54,566 nt of DNA, from positions 1 through 54,566 of the forward strand of contig JAJZND010000018.1 of assembly GCA_021848025.1 (NCBI GenBank), in the 5' to 3' direction. Numbering within the stretch: position 1 is the stretch's first letter; every line of letters begins with the position of its first letter. The notes beneath the pieces were generated by a model, which saw only the letters and a list, made by a program, of their open reading frames with translations, did no database searches and was not told where the DNA came from. Of the stretch, positions 17,190 through 26,541 are shown piece by piece. This DNA comes from Microcaldota archaeon. Its GTDB lineage: Archaea; Micrarchaeota; Micrarchaeia; Micrarchaeales; CABMGC01. Made by a program: the position numbers and the translations under genes.

Positions 17190-18485
17190 ATGGAAAAAGT
17201 CCTGATTGAAACCCATGGCTGCACGTTGAATAAAGCAGACAGCGAGATCATAGAGTCTATCCTCAGGGAACAGGGGTTCTCTGCCGAGAAGGGGCAGGCC
17301 ACCATTCAGAACATCATTAACTACGATTACATAATAATAAATACGTGCACGGTGAAGAAGCCAACGGAGCAGAAGATGCTTGACAGGTTAAGCAGATTTA
17401 GCAGGTCGGGCAAAAAAATCATAGTTACCGGCTGCCTTGCCACTGCCAGCCCTGAGAAGGTAAAGAAAGCTGTCCCTGATGCTGCTATAGTAAGCACCAG
17501 CAGGATAACCGAGATAGGGGGCGTACTTTCTGACGCAGGAAAAGCGGGCGAAGCCGATAGGCTTGGTTATGTCAGAAAGGACAAGATGGCCTATTATAGT
17601 GCGAACAGCGCTGTGATAGCGCGCATACCAATAAGCGAAGGGTGCCTGAGCAATTGCAGCTTCTGCGAAACCAAGTTCGCGCGCGGGCCACTGAACAGCT
17701 TTTCAGAGGAGCTAATCCTCAGGGCAATCTCGGATTCTGTAAAGCGAGGCTCGAAAGAGATAGAGCTTGCGTCGCAGGATACGGGAGCCTACGGCTTCGA
17801 CAAAAAGACAAATATAGCGGAGCTTCTCCAGAGGGCTTCTGAGATAGATGGCGAATTCAGTATAAGAGTAGGCATGCTAAATCCGGAGCACCTGCACAAG
17901 TACTTCGATGAACTGATAGCAGCTTACAGGATGGGCAAGGCATTCCGGTTCATCCATCTGCCAGTGCAATCTGCCAGCAACAAAATACTAAGGAGCATGA
18001 AGAGAAACTACACGATAGAGGACTTCAACTCCTATGTATCGGAGCTGAGGAAAAAGGTTCCGGGAATAAGCCTCGAGACCGATATAATAGTCGGATATCC
18101 TCTTGAAACTGAAGACGATTTTGAAGAAACAGCCAGATTCGCAGAGGAGCAGCGCCCGAACGTTACAAACATATCAAAGTTTTCGATCAGGCCTCACGCT
18201 GCAGCTTCCAGAATGAGGCAGCTCCACAATGGCGTTGTGAAGGAAAGGAGCGTTAAGATGTCAAGGCTTGTCAGAAGGATACAGGCCGAGGATCTGTCAA
18301 AGTTTATCGGAAGGAGGAAAAGGGTCCTTATAACAGAGAAAAATGCCAAATCACTTTCCGGAAGGGACGAATTTTATACGCAAGTGGCAGTCCTCCAGGG
18401 AGACCGCGAGGTTCCAATAGGCAGCTATGTTGAAGCAGAGGTTGTTGGGAATTCATACGCCTGCCTAATTTCCAAGCCTGTTTAA
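17190..18485 (+). CDS. tRNA threonylcarbamoyladenosine methylthiotransferase (CDKAL1/e-MtaB type)
   Basis: Radical-SAM enzyme that converts t6A37 to ms2t6A37 in tRNAs. Domain order: UPF0004 (MEKVLIETHGCTLNKADS, INTCTVKKPTEQ, VTGCLATA, giving three cluster Cys), radical SAM with CLSNCSFC (C152, C156, C159), and C-terminal TRAM (KRVLITEKN ... VEAEVVGNSYACLISK). The 431-aa length is normal for the archaeal/eukaryotic branch. ATG 17190 follows CTGGAG a few bases upstream. Monocistronic. Both Fe-S binding sites look complete. Confidence 0.93.
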   Translation: MEKVLIETHGCTLNKADSEIIESILREQGFSAEKGQATIQNIINYDYIIINTCTVKKPTEQKMLDRLSRFSRSGKKIIVTGCLATASPEKVKKAVPDAAIVSTSRITEIGGVLSDAGKAGEADRLGYVRKDKMAYYSANSAVIARIPISEGCLSNCSFCETKFARGPLNSFSEELILRAISDSVKRGSKEIELASQDTGAYGFDKKTNIAELLQRASEIDGEFSIRVGMLNPEHLHKYFDELIAAYRMGKAFRFIHLPVQSASNKILRSMKRNYTIEDFNSYVSELRKKVPGISLETDIIVGYPLETEDDFEETARFAEEQRPNVTNISKFSIRPHAAASRMRQLHNGVVKERSVKMSRLVRRIQAEDLSKFIGRRKRVLITEKNAKSLSGRDEFYTQVAVLQGDREVPIGSYVEAEVVGNSYACLISKPV

Positions 18486-18607
18486 TCTGCTTCATGCATT
18501 GCCGGTTCATCCGCACAGCTGCCCGATTCCTGCACGGTTTGTAATGCCGCAGAAAGCGTGGTAAAGTTTTATAAGTGCAACTTGGCTATAAGTAATAGGT
18601 ATTATGC

Positions 18608-19936
18608 ATGTATCCTGAGGATATACAGAAGCTGCTCGAGAAGCAAGGAATCAAGGCAGGCGATCTTGTAAAGATAAGAGTGCATGGCAAGGAGTTTGAG
18701 GGCACGCTGATGCCAAAGCCAGAGTCGGGAAGCAGAGATTCCATCATACTCAAGTTTGCAAATGGCTACAACGTCGGGCTGAAGATTGATGCCGGCTTCA
18801 GGATAGAAAAAATAAGGAGTCAGCCTGCTGTGGCATTTCCTTCCGGATCGCTCCGTTTCAATCCCTCTTTGAGCAAGGTGGAGATGATTTATACCGGAGG
18901 CACGATAGGCAGCAAAATAGACTATCTTACCGGAGGAGTGCACATGCTTACGAAGCCGGATGAGCTGTTGTATGATGTACCGGAGCTTGCAGAGATAGCA
19001 GAAATAAGAGTGAATAACCTGATGAGCATCGCGAGCGAGGACATCTCATATATGGAGTGGCAGAAAATTGCGAAGTCAGCAGCGGATGCCCTCAACAAAG
19101 GCGCCGAAGGCGTTATAATAACAATGGGCACTGACACTATGCACTATACTTCAGCTGCGCTCAGCTTCATGCTTGACAATCTTAATGCACCTGTAGTAAT
19201 TACCGGAGCACAAAGGAGCAGCGACCGCGGCTCAAGCGATGCATTCACAAACCTGATAAGCGCCGCATATCTGGCGTCAAGAAGCAACATAGCGGAAGTA
19301 GGGATATGCATGCATACGGGCATATCTGACAATGAATGGGGTTTCCTTAGAGGAACGAAGGTGAGGAAGATGCACACTACCAGAAGAGATGCGTTTAAGC
19401 CGGTAAACTCCAGGCCCATAGCGACAGTTAATAGCAAGGGTGAAATAAGATACATCAGCGCATACAAAAAGGTGGGCGATGAGCGTGCGGATGCAAAAGT
19501 AAATGCAGTTACTAAATTTGAGCCTAAGGTAGCCCTCCATAAGGTACATCCAAATTCAAGCCCCGAGCTGCTTGATTATTATGTAGAGAAAGGGTACAGG
19601 GGCGTGATATTGGAAGTTACAGGGATGGGGCATGCGCCTGTTTCCACCCAGCATGCAGAATACAATTGGCTTGGCAATATAAAAAGAGCGGTAGAAGCAG
19701 GCACCGTAATAGGCATAACGTCGCAGTGTTTGTACGGCAGGGTAAATAGCACAGTCTATAGGAATGCCAGGCTGATGAGCAGTGCCGGAGCAATATACTG
19801 CGAAGACATGCTTCCAGAAGTGGCTTACGTAAAGCTTGGCTTCCTGCTTGGAAACTACTCTAAGGAGAAGAGCGAAGAGCTGCTGGGCAAAGACATCTCC
19901 GGAGAGATAACCAAGAGAAGCGAAATCGAGGTATGA
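18608..19936 (+). CDS. gatD: Glutamyl-tRNA(Gln) amidotransferase subunit D
   Basis: 442 aa. The archaeal-specific GatD has an N-terminal AnsB-like barrel (residues about 1-85: GDLVKIRVHGKEFEG) and an L-asparaginase-type domain. In the latter the nucleophile Thr lies in YTGGTIGS and the second Thr/Asp pair in TMGTDTMHYT. It frees ammonia from Gln for GatE, which amidates Glu-tRNA(Gln). It overlaps gatE by 4 bp, so the two are made together. With GatDE present the organism needs no glutaminyl-tRNA synthetase. Confidence 0.95.
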   Translation: MYPEDIQKLLEKQGIKAGDLVKIRVHGKEFEGTLMPKPESGSRDSIILKFANGYNVGLKIDAGFRIEKIRSQPAVAFPSGSLRFNPSLSKVEMIYTGGTIGSKIDYLTGGVHMLTKPDELLYDVPELAEIAEIRVNNLMSIASEDISYMEWQKIAKSAADALNKGAEGVIITMGTDTMHYTSAALSFMLDNLNAPVVITGAQRSSDRGSSDAFTNLISAAYLASRSNIAEVGICMHTGISDNEWGFLRGTKVRKMHTTRRDAFKPVNSRPIATVNSKGEIRYISAYKKVGDERADAKVNAVTKFEPKVALHKVHPNSSPELLDYYVEKGYRGVILEVTGMGHAPVSTQHAEYNWLGNIKRAVEAGTVIGITSQCLYGRVNSTVYRNARLMSSAGAIYCEDMLPEVAYVKLGFLLGNYSKEKSEELLGKDISGEITKRSEIEV

Positions 19937-21786
19937 AGATGCGTGAAAAATCTTTCTACAAGGAAATCGGATTCAAGTGCGGCCTGGAGATACACCAGCG
20001 CCTTGCAACAGAAGAGAAGCTTTTCTGCCCGTGCTCCGCAAATATGGGTCCTGACCAATTAATGGGAAAGATTGAAAGGGAGCAGCGCGCAGTGGCAGGA
20101 GAGCTTGGTGCTATAGATCTATCTACCCTTGTGGAGAGCGGCAAGAAGAGAAGATTTATCTATAACCTATATAATAAGGGCACGTGCCTGGTAGACATAG
20201 ACGAAGAACCTCCCCATTCGCCAAATAAAGAAGCGCTCAGAACAGCGCTTATAATAGCAAGCTCATTGAAATGTGAACTTACCTATGAAATCGAGCCAAT
20301 GAGGAAGGCTGTGGTCGACGGTAGCGATCCAAGCGCATTTCAGAGGAGCATGCTGGTAGGCTATGACGGTCACATAGAGGTTAAGAGCAGGCGTGTAGCC
20401 ATACCTTCTGTCTTCCTTGAAGAGGAATCAGGAGGCATAGAGGAGAACGATGAAAACTCGGCAACGTATAACCTCGACAGGCTGGGCATACCTCTCATCG
20501 AGATAGATACTGATCCATCTATAGAAGATCCGGTTCATGCAAAGGAAGTGGCCAAGGCAATAGGCTTGATACTGCGTATAACGGGAATGGTACAGCGCGG
20601 CATAGGTTCCATACGCCAGGACGTAAATATCTCAATAAAAGGCGGAGAGCGCGTAGAGATAAAGGGCTTTCAGGATCTTGACAAAATGGACCTGATAATA
20701 GACACCGAGATAAACAGGCACATCAAGCTGCTTGAAATAAAAGAGGAACTTGCAAAGAGAAAAGCCAGGGTAGGCAAGCCGGTGAATGTTACGGGCGCAT
20801 TTACAAATACCAATGTGAAGATACTGGATGAGCAGATCAGAAAGGGCGGCATCGCGCTGGCCGTTAAGCTTGAGGGTTATAAAGGCCTGCTGGGCATGGA
20901 GATAGCGCCTGAGACGCGCCTTGGAAGCGAGATAAGCGGTTACGCGAAGACTGCAGGTGCAAAGGGCATAATCCACAGCGATGAGAATCTGAAAGAATAT
21001 GGGTTTTCTTCCGAAGAGCTGGAATGGCTTTCAAAAGATCTTGGAATCGGACCCCATGACGCATTTATTATTATAGCAGAGTCGGCAGAGAGATGCGGCA
21101 AGGCAATGGAGATGGCATTAAAAAGGGCAGAGATAGCTAAGGAAGGAGTTCCTCCTGAAACAAGGAGCATAAACATGCGCAGCCATGCTACCAGATTCCT
21201 GCGCCCGATGCCCGGCGGCTCAAGGATGTATCCTGAGACTGATTTATTTCCAATCTCTGCAGCAGATATTGCAAAGGAAGCAGAAAGGATGAAGGTTGAT
21301 CCTGATGCAATCTGGAGAGAGTTGGAAGAGGAGATAGGGAATAGGCAGCTTGCCGAGCAGATGCTCTGGTCTAAAGATCTGCAGCTATATAAGCGAATAG
21401 TAAAATTGGCCAATGCAACGCCGTTTGTAGTTGCATCCGTACTGCTTGAAAAAATGAGAGAGCTGAAAAGAAACGGCGTGGACGTTGATTCGGTAAACGA
21501 GGAAGCGCTTGTCAGGGCATTTGAGCTCTATTCACGCGATGCGATAACAAGGACTGGTATAGAAGTAATAATAAGGCATACGCCTTCCTCGGCCAAAGAA
21601 GTCGAACGTATAGTAAAGGAGGAGCATCTGAAAAGGATAACTGGAAACGAGCTCGCGGAGCTTGTAAGCAGGTACGGCAGCGGCTCAAAGGCTGAAGAGG
21701 TATTTAAGCAGATAATGCTCAAGTATAAGCTAAGCATTGATGCTAAAGAACTTAAAAGTGTTTTAGGTGTTAAAGATGGAGTATAA
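19933..21786 (+). CDS. gatE: Glutamyl-tRNA(Gln) amidotransferase subunit E
   Basis: 617 aa, normal for archaeal GatE. GatB/E cradle motifs are visible: GFKCGLEIHQRL, FIYNLYNKGTCLVDIDEEPP, RPMPGGSRMYPETDLFPI. The bacterial-AspRS-like insert is in the middle (KPVNVTGAFTNTNVKILDEQ region), and a C-terminal Yqey-like helical domain (AKEVERIVKEEHL...YGSGSKAEEVFKQIM) ends the protein. It phosphorylates and transamidates Glu-tRNA(Gln) with ammonia from GatD. Overlaps gatD upstream by 4 bp and the AIM24-like gene downstream. Confidence 0.95.
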   Translation: MKMREKSFYKEIGFKCGLEIHQRLATEEKLFCPCSANMGPDQLMGKIEREQRAVAGELGAIDLSTLVESGKKRRFIYNLYNKGTCLVDIDEEPPHSPNKEALRTALIIASSLKCELTYEIEPMRKAVVDGSDPSAFQRSMLVGYDGHIEVKSRRVAIPSVFLEEESGGIEENDENSATYNLDRLGIPLIEIDTDPSIEDPVHAKEVAKAIGLILRITGMVQRGIGSIRQDVNISIKGGERVEIKGFQDLDKMDLIIDTEINRHIKLLEIKEELAKRKARVGKPVNVTGAFTNTNVKILDEQIRKGGIALAVKLEGYKGLLGMEIAPETRLGSEISGYAKTAGAKGIIHSDENLKEYGFSSEELEWLSKDLGIGPHDAFIIIAESAERCGKAMEMALKRAEIAKEGVPPETRSINMRSHATRFLRPMPGGSRMYPETDLFPISAADIAKEAERMKVDPDAIWRELEEEIGNRQLAEQMLWSKDLQLYKRIVKLANATPFVVASVLLEKMRELKRNGVDVDSVNEEALVRAFELYSRDAITRTGIEVIIRHTPSSAKEVERIVKEEHLKRITGNELAELVSRYGSGSKAEEVFKQIMLKYKLSIDAKELKSVLGVKDGV

Positions 21787-22465
21787 AATAATAGGAAACT
21801 CGATGCAGGTGCTCAACGTTTCGCTGGATGAAGGGGAAAGCATACTGTCAGATTCAGGGAAACTTGTCAGCAAGACAGAGACAATACAGATGGCGCCGCA
21901 TCTTGTGGGCGGGCTTGTGGGTGCCATAGAGAGGAAGGTTACCGGAGCAACTGCAATGCTTACCATATTTTCCGCAAAGGGAGACAAGGGGATGGTCTCT
22001 GTTTCCGGAGTGATGCCTGGAAAAATAAGGTGCATTACACTTGCAGAAGGGGAGCAGTTTGTTACTGAGGACCACGCATTTCTGGCATGCGACAGCACTG
22101 TTCAGTACAAGATTGAGCCTGTGGGCATAGGCGCTGCATTCTTTGGCGGTGCAGGTCTGATACTCCAGAGGTTTGTAGGGCCGGGAAATGTCTACATGCA
22201 TGTAGTAGGAGATACAATAGAATACGACCTTGACGGCACCGCCGCACTTGAAGTAGATCCGGGGCATATAGCGGGCTTTGACGCCAACCTGCAATACAAA
22301 ATACGGTTTGTAGACAACATACGCACAGCAATGTTCGGAGGCGTGGGTCTCTTCCTCGCCAAATTCACAGGAAAAGGAAAGGTAATACTCCATACTGTTT
22401 CCAGGTTCAAGCTCACTTCTGAGGTGTATCTGGAAGGCCGGCAGGAAAATCCTCCAAAAAAGTAG
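21776..22465 (+). CDS. AIM24/TIGR00266-family protein
   Basis: 229 aa from ATG 21776, which lies inside the end of gatE and has GGTG about 8 bp upstream. The sequence is a glycine-rich beta helix or barrel with the hallmark pattern (GLVGAIERKVTGATAMLTIF, GAGLILQRFVGPGNVYMHVVG, GVGLFLAKFTGKGKVILHT) of the AIM24 family. The biochemical role of these proteins is unknown. Translation is coupled to gatE, but a functional link is not implied. Confidence 0.85.
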   Translation: MEYKIIGNSMQVLNVSLDEGESILSDSGKLVSKTETIQMAPHLVGGLVGAIERKVTGATAMLTIFSAKGDKGMVSVSGVMPGKIRCITLAEGEQFVTEDHAFLACDSTVQYKIEPVGIGAAFFGGAGLILQRFVGPGNVYMHVVGDTIEYDLDGTAALEVDPGHIAGFDANLQYKIRFVDNIRTAMFGGVGLFLAKFTGKGKVILHTVSRFKLTSEVYLEGRQENPPKK

Positions 22466-22474
22466 GCGCGATGC

Positions 22475-23005
22475 ATGGAAAAGCCAGAAACGGTGTACAA
22501 CGGCACAGCGCTGCGAGTGGAGAGATATCCTGTTGGTAAGGGAAGAACGAGAGAATACTTCGAGAGGGTGACAAGCCCTGATTCTGTAATGATGATACCT
22601 GTTTTGAAAGACGGCAGGCTGCTGATAGAAAGGCAATTCAGGCATAGCATAGGAAAGTATCTCTACGAGCTCCCTGCAGGCAGGATGGAAGCCGGAGAGG
22701 ATCCTAGGCAAGCTGCGCTTAGAGAACTTGAGGAAGAGACAGGATACAAGGCAGGGAAGATGAAGTTTCTGTTCAGCTCGTATCCTTCGCCTGGACACGA
22801 TACCGAAGTGATGCGCGTCTACCTTGCAACAGACCTTGCAAAAGGGAAGACGCACAAGGATCCGAACGAGATAATTTCAACAAGGGCGATGACAGCCGGA
22901 GAATTGTTGCGCCTGATCAAGAACGGCCGCATACCTGACATGAAGACGATAGCGGGCATACTCCTCTATCTCAGCTTATATGGCAATGCAAGTAAAATCC
23001 ATTGA
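22475..23005 (+). CDS. Nudix hydrolase (ADP-ribose pyrophosphatase-like)
   Basis: 176 aa. The Nudix box is complete: GRMEAGEDPRQAALRELEEE followed by TG. The upstream PVLKDGRLLIERQFRHSIG and LYELPAG are typical of the ADP-ribose pyrophosphatase branch. It would hydrolyse ADP-ribose or a related nucleotide sugar. Nine bp downstream of the AIM24-like gene, so probably the last gene of the gatD-gatE transcript. Confidence 0.88.
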   Translation: MEKPETVYNGTALRVERYPVGKGRTREYFERVTSPDSVMMIPVLKDGRLLIERQFRHSIGKYLYELPAGRMEAGEDPRQAALRELEEETGYKAGKMKFLFSSYPSPGHDTEVMRVYLATDLAKGKTHKDPNEIISTRAMTAGELLRLIKNGRIPDMKTIAGILLYLSLYGNASKIH

Positions 23006-23016
23006 ATAAAGCACAA

Positions 23017-23027
23017 TTTATTTAAAA
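23017..23027 (+). promoter_or_regulatory. TATA box of the 5S rRNA gene
   Basis: TTTATTTAAAA, centred about 27 bp before the predicted 5' end of 5S rRNA, at the spacing expected for an archaeal promoter. Confidence 0.6.
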
Positions 23028-23048
23028 CCCACAGTGCATATAAATAAT

Positions 23049-23160
23049 GTCAACGGCCATAGGAGCAGGGTCACGCCCGAACCCATCCCGAACTCGGAAG
23101 CTAAGCCTGCTCACGATGTGGAATACTGCCTAACCGGTGGGAAAACACATTGCTGTTGGC
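23049..23160 (+). rRNA. rrf: 5S ribosomal RNA (unlinked)
   Basis: About 112 nt. The terminal helix GTCAACGG (23049-23056) pairs with CTGTTGGC (23153-23160). Loop-A to loop-B conserved bases CGCCCGAACCCATCCCGAAC and GGAAGCTAAGCC are clear. No 16S, 23S or tRNA lies next to it, so it is transcribed alone from its own TATA box. The 3' end is only 5 bp from the stop of the convergent gene at 23166. Confidence 0.93.
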
Positions 23161-23165
23161 ACTAT

Positions 23166-24083
23166 TTATCCCTCAAGAATTATCTTCGAGGCAAGCCATT
23201 GCAAGTTTACCGCATTGCTGCCAGATACGGCGCTGGACCGGAGAGCCACATCGATGGACTCGGAGATGCGGTAAAAGTGCCCTAGCCCATATCTGCGATG
23301 CACTCCTATCCTGTCTGCATAAGCAGCTATTACTTTGGAAGATGCGATGGCGTCTTCAACAGCATCGTGCCCAAGCACCTTGCTTATCGCCACCTCATCG
23401 CTCTGATTTATGCCTATACCTGCATCACACTCGTTCCTGCTTAACCATCTGCACTCGAAGACCTCCAAATGCAACTCCTTTCCATGCTGCTGAGGAACTA
23501 CAACCACAATTACATCAAGCTTCCGGATAAGTCCGGTGCTTACCTTGAAAGGGTGCAGCTGCAGGCTGCCTAGCAGGGCTCCTGGTTCATGAAAACCATC
23601 TATTGCAACTGCAAAGTGCATGCAAAAATTATCGCATCTAAATACGGAGTCGGCCTGTCCTGGAATCAGTGCGCCAGCGAAAATGCGATCATAATTTGCA
23701 AGTTCGCCATTCTCCCCTATAAGGCCTGAGATATCTGCTTTCGTTGCGCCATTGCATGGCAGAATTGTATTTTCATATGGCAGCCTGTCTGGCAGCCTGC
23801 GCCTGCCATCGCACAGTATTGCTGTTCTGTGGTGGACCGGAACAAGCGGCAGAAGCTGCATTAGCAGATCAGCGCTTCTTCCGTCTTCGGATATCACTGC
23901 AATATTCATCTCAGTACGCAGAGCCAGGCCCAGATATGCAAGCATATTGCTTTCCAGAGTGTACTGCAAATAGCATCTGGACTCCGGGACCATCATATTG
24001 AACTTCCGTTCTAAAAGTGCATTCTCCAAGTTCTTTGCTGCACGCAGTGCGTTGGCTTTCAGCATCCGAAAAACTTTTATCAT
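23166..24083 (-). CDS. Degenerate GspE/VirB11-like secretion ATPase relative without nucleotide-binding motifs
   Basis: 305 aa, start ATG 24083. Not annotated by an obvious motif, but it lines up by eye along its length with the true secretion ATPase at 44108-45406. TLESNMLAYLGLALRTEMNI (42-61) matches ELSYNMAGRLWLYAEGLK and on. SEDGRSADLLMQLLPLVPVH (65-84) sits where the Walker A and following helix are. IFAGALIPG replaces Walker B LIIGEIRG. FAVAIDGFHEPGALLGSLQL (157-176) corresponds to SMGTIHASTTRDVVTRLEHA. All catalytic residues are lost, so it may be a structural or regulatory pseudo-ATPase of a pilus or secretion system. Alternatively it is a decayed copy, though the frame is intact. Convergent with 5S rRNA. 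Confidence 0.6.
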   Translation of the reverse strand: MIKVFRMLKANALRAAKNLENALLERKFNMMVPESRCYLQYTLESNMLAYLGLALRTEMNIAVISEDGRSADLLMQLLPLVPVHHRTAILCDGRRRLPDRLPYENTILPCNGATKADISGLIGENGELANYDRIFAGALIPGQADSVFRCDNFCMHFAVAIDGFHEPGALLGSLQLHPFKVSTGLIRKLDVIVVVVPQQHGKELHLEVFECRWLSRNECDAGIGINQSDEVAISKVLGHDAVEDAIASSKVIAAYADRIGVHRRYGLGHFYRISESIDVALRSSAVSGSNAVNLQWLASKIILEG

Positions 24084-24234
24084 AGTATCAAATCATATAC
24101 TTAAATATATGATTATACTTATCTGATGGCAAAGCTTATATATATTCCTAAATCCGTTGTATGAGAATAAAATCTGCAGAAGAGCAATAACACCGAATAT
24201 ACATTTATAAAACTTAATGTAGTTAGGTTATATT

Positions 24235-24579
24235 GTGGTGCGTGAAGTGGCGAAGAGAGAAAAACCTGAAGATGGAATCTGGCTTATCAGAAAGGTCCTG
24301 AGCAAGCCTAATTATGCGGTCTTGAAGCTGCTTATGGTAAAGTCCCCGAGGACTACCCGCGAGCTCTACACTGTGCTTGGCAAAAGTTTCACAAGGAAGA
24401 CGCTTATACTGACGCTTAGGAACCTGTCAATGAACTTAAATATTTTGCAGCCTACGCACATAAGGACAGACAGGGGATATGACCTGGGATACAACATAAA
24501 TCCTAAACTCAAGGAAGTGATTAAGTCGATGGAGAAGTTTGAAAAGATAGTTGAGGGCATAACCGGAATAAAGGAATAA
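24235..24579 (+). CDS. Winged-helix DNA-binding protein
   Basis: About 114 aa from GTG 24235 (a second GTG follows directly). Helices KPNYAVLKLLMVKSPRTTRE and LYTVLGKSFTRKTLILTLRN form an ArsR/MarR-like winged helix, and RTDRGYDLGYNINPKLKEV is the wing and final helix. Probably a transcription regulator. A TATA-like ACATTTATAAAAC lies 25-35 bp upstream. It is divergent from the pseudo-ATPase gene with about 150 bp between starts, so the two could be co-regulated. Target unknown. Confidence 0.75.
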   Translation: MVREVAKREKPEDGIWLIRKVLSKPNYAVLKLLMVKSPRTTRELYTVLGKSFTRKTLILTLRNLSMNLNILQPTHIRTDRGYDLGYNINPKLKEVIKSMEKFEKIVEGITGIKE

Positions 24580-24649
24580 GCTGCGCAGTAAATATGCACA
24601 AGCTTGTTATTTATTTGCCCCGCAATCTCTATCTTAAAGAGGATTTTAA

Positions 24650-25366
24650 ATGATACTTAATAAACCATACCTTCTCTCAGAGATTAAAAAACTGACACCA
24701 ACTGTTTCTTCATTTGTTTTCAGTCCGCAGGACAACGCGAGTATAGATTTTTCGCCAGGAATGTTTGCAATGCTCCAGTTCAAGGGAGAGCAGCCGGGAG
24801 AAACAGTCGCTAGGGCCTTCTCCATGGCTAACTGCCCTCCTTCGCCTGAATTCGAATTCCTTATCGCACTGGTCCATGGAAAGCTTACTTCACACCTTGA
24901 AAATGCCCGGATTGGCGATCTTTACTATATCTCAGCGCCTTACGGCCAGTTCAAGTTCGATTTCAGCGAAAAGAACAAGTTTCTTTTCCTGGCCGGAGGG
25001 ACGGGGCTGGCCCCGTTTATCTCAATGCTGCGATACATCAAATCCAAGGGAATAAAGGCAGACTGCAGGCTCATATACAGCGTAAAGTATCCTGACGAGA
25101 TAATAAATAAGGGCGAGCTGGAGGCTTTTGGCAGGAGCATAGGCCTTAAGACAACAGTCACAGTAACCAGGCCGCAGCCAGGAGACGGCTGGAATGGCGA
25201 GAAAGGGCATGTAAACGCTGAAATGATAAAGAGGGATGCTCCGGATTGTGCTGACAGGATAAGCTATATATGCGGGCCACCTGCGTTTGTCAAGGCCCTC
25301 AAAGATGCGCTGATAAGCCTCGGCGTAAACGAGAAGAGCATAAAAGCAGAGATGTGGGGAGAATAA
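24650..25366 (+). CDS. FAD/NAD(P)-binding oxidoreductase (ferredoxin-NADP reductase-like)
   Basis: 238 aa. The FAD-binding barrel carries RAFSMAN (RxxS type), and the nucleotide-binding domain has FLAGGTGLAPFISML and a C-terminal YICGPPAFVKAL. No 2Fe-2S Cys cluster is seen at the C-terminus, unlike PyrK or HydG subunits, so it is a two-domain reductase. Partner (ferredoxin, flavodoxin) unknown. Monocistronic; AGAGGATTTTAA lies before ATG 24650. Confidence 0.85.
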   Translation: MILNKPYLLSEIKKLTPTVSSFVFSPQDNASIDFSPGMFAMLQFKGEQPGETVARAFSMANCPPSPEFEFLIALVHGKLTSHLENARIGDLYYISAPYGQFKFDFSEKNKFLFLAGGTGLAPFISMLRYIKSKGIKADCRLIYSVKYPDEIINKGELEAFGRSIGLKTTVTVTRPQPGDGWNGEKGHVNAEMIKRDAPDCADRISYICGPPAFVKALKDALISLGVNEKSIKAEMWGE

Positions 25367-25483
25367 TAATCGTTTTCCTGCACCGCCATAATGTTAGACA
25401 AATAACTAACAGATGTAAAGGGCTTTAAGCTAGCAGCAACGATGCTTCACATGAATATTAAGCAATTTTAAGTAATTGATTAT

Positions 25484-26533
25484 ATGGCTGGCATAGTAGG
25501 TTATGGCGCGCATGTGCCTAGATACAGGATAAAAGTCGAAGAGATAGCCAAGGTATGGGACGAAGACGCAAAGAGCATCAAGAATGGGCTTAATATAACG
25601 GAGAAGAGCGTACCCTCACATGATGAGGATGCGGCTACGATAGCTACTGAAGCGGGCAGGCGGGCAGTGCATCATGCCGGCATTGACCCAAAGGAGATAG
25701 GCGCAATATATGTTGGTTCAGAATCCCATCCATATGCAGTCAAACCCACAGCAACCGTTGTTTCTCAGGCGATCGGAGCAGGCAACAATCTTACTGCTGC
25801 AGATCTTGAATTTGCATGCAAGGCAGGAACCGCCGGATTGCAGATGCTTATGGGCATGACTGACAGCGGCATGATAAAATACGGCATGTCAATAGGCAGC
25901 GATACTTCCCAGGGCAGACCTGGAGATGCGCTTGAATATACTGCAAGCGCGGGAGGCGCAGCATTTATAGTGGGCAAGGAGAAGAAGGAAGTTATCGCAG
26001 AGATACTGGCTACTGCAAGCTACACTTCCGATACGCCGGATTTCTGGAGAAGGGAAGGGGCCATGTATCCTTCGCATGGGGGAAGGTTTACTGGCGAGCC
26101 TGCTTATTTCAAGCACATAATAAGCGCTACAAAACTGCTATTTGAGAAAACAGGGCTAAAGCCAGAAGATTTTGCGTTCGCAGTCTTTCATCAGCCAAAC
26201 GGCAAGTTTCCCTTAGTAGTTTCAAAGAAGCTCGGATTTGCAGAGCACCAGGTCCAGGATGGTCTCTTGACTCCGAAGATAGGGAATACCTATTCTGGAG
26301 CTTCAATGCTCGGGCTCGCTGCCGTACTAGACAAGGCGAAACCCGGCGACAAAATACTTGTGACTAGTTTCGGTTCCGGGGCAGGCAGCGATTCATTCGC
26401 CATAGAAGCCAAAGAGCCGATAATTGAGAAAAGGGAGAGACTGGCAAAGGTGGAGGACATTATAAACAAGAACAAGATCTACGTCGACTACTCTGTTTAT
26501 CTTAAGAACAGGAATTCTATCGTAAAGAACTAG
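25484..26533 (+). CDS. Hydroxymethylglutaryl-CoA synthase
   Basis: 349 aa, archaeal length. Condenses acetyl-CoA with acetoacetyl-CoA to HMG-CoA in the mevalonate pathway. The active-site Cys is C112 in LEFACKAGT, and the family pattern [27 protein letters not shown] and [12 protein letters not shown] (His of the active site) is present. First gene of the HMGCS-thiolase-DUF35 operon (8-bp gap to thiolase start). In archaea these three proteins form one complex that passes acetoacetyl-CoA between the active sites (established for methanogens). Confidence 0.96.
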   Translation: MAGIVGYGAHVPRYRIKVEEIAKVWDEDAKSIKNGLNITEKSVPSHDEDAATIATEAGRRAVHHAGIDPKEIGAIYVGSESHPYAVKPTATVVSQAIGAGNNLTAADLEFACKAGTAGLQMLMGMTDSGMIKYGMSIGSDTSQGRPGDALEYTASAGGAAFIVGKEKKEVIAEILATASYTSDTPDFWRREGAMYPSHGGRFTGEPAYFKHIISATKLLFEKTGLKPEDFAFAVFHQPNGKFPLVVSKKLGFAEHQVQDGLLTPKIGNTYSGASMLGLAAVLDKAKPGDKILVTSFGSGAGSDSFAIEAKEPIIEKRERLAKVEDIINKNKIYVDYSVYLKNRNSIVKN

Positions 26534-26541
26534 GTGTGATT

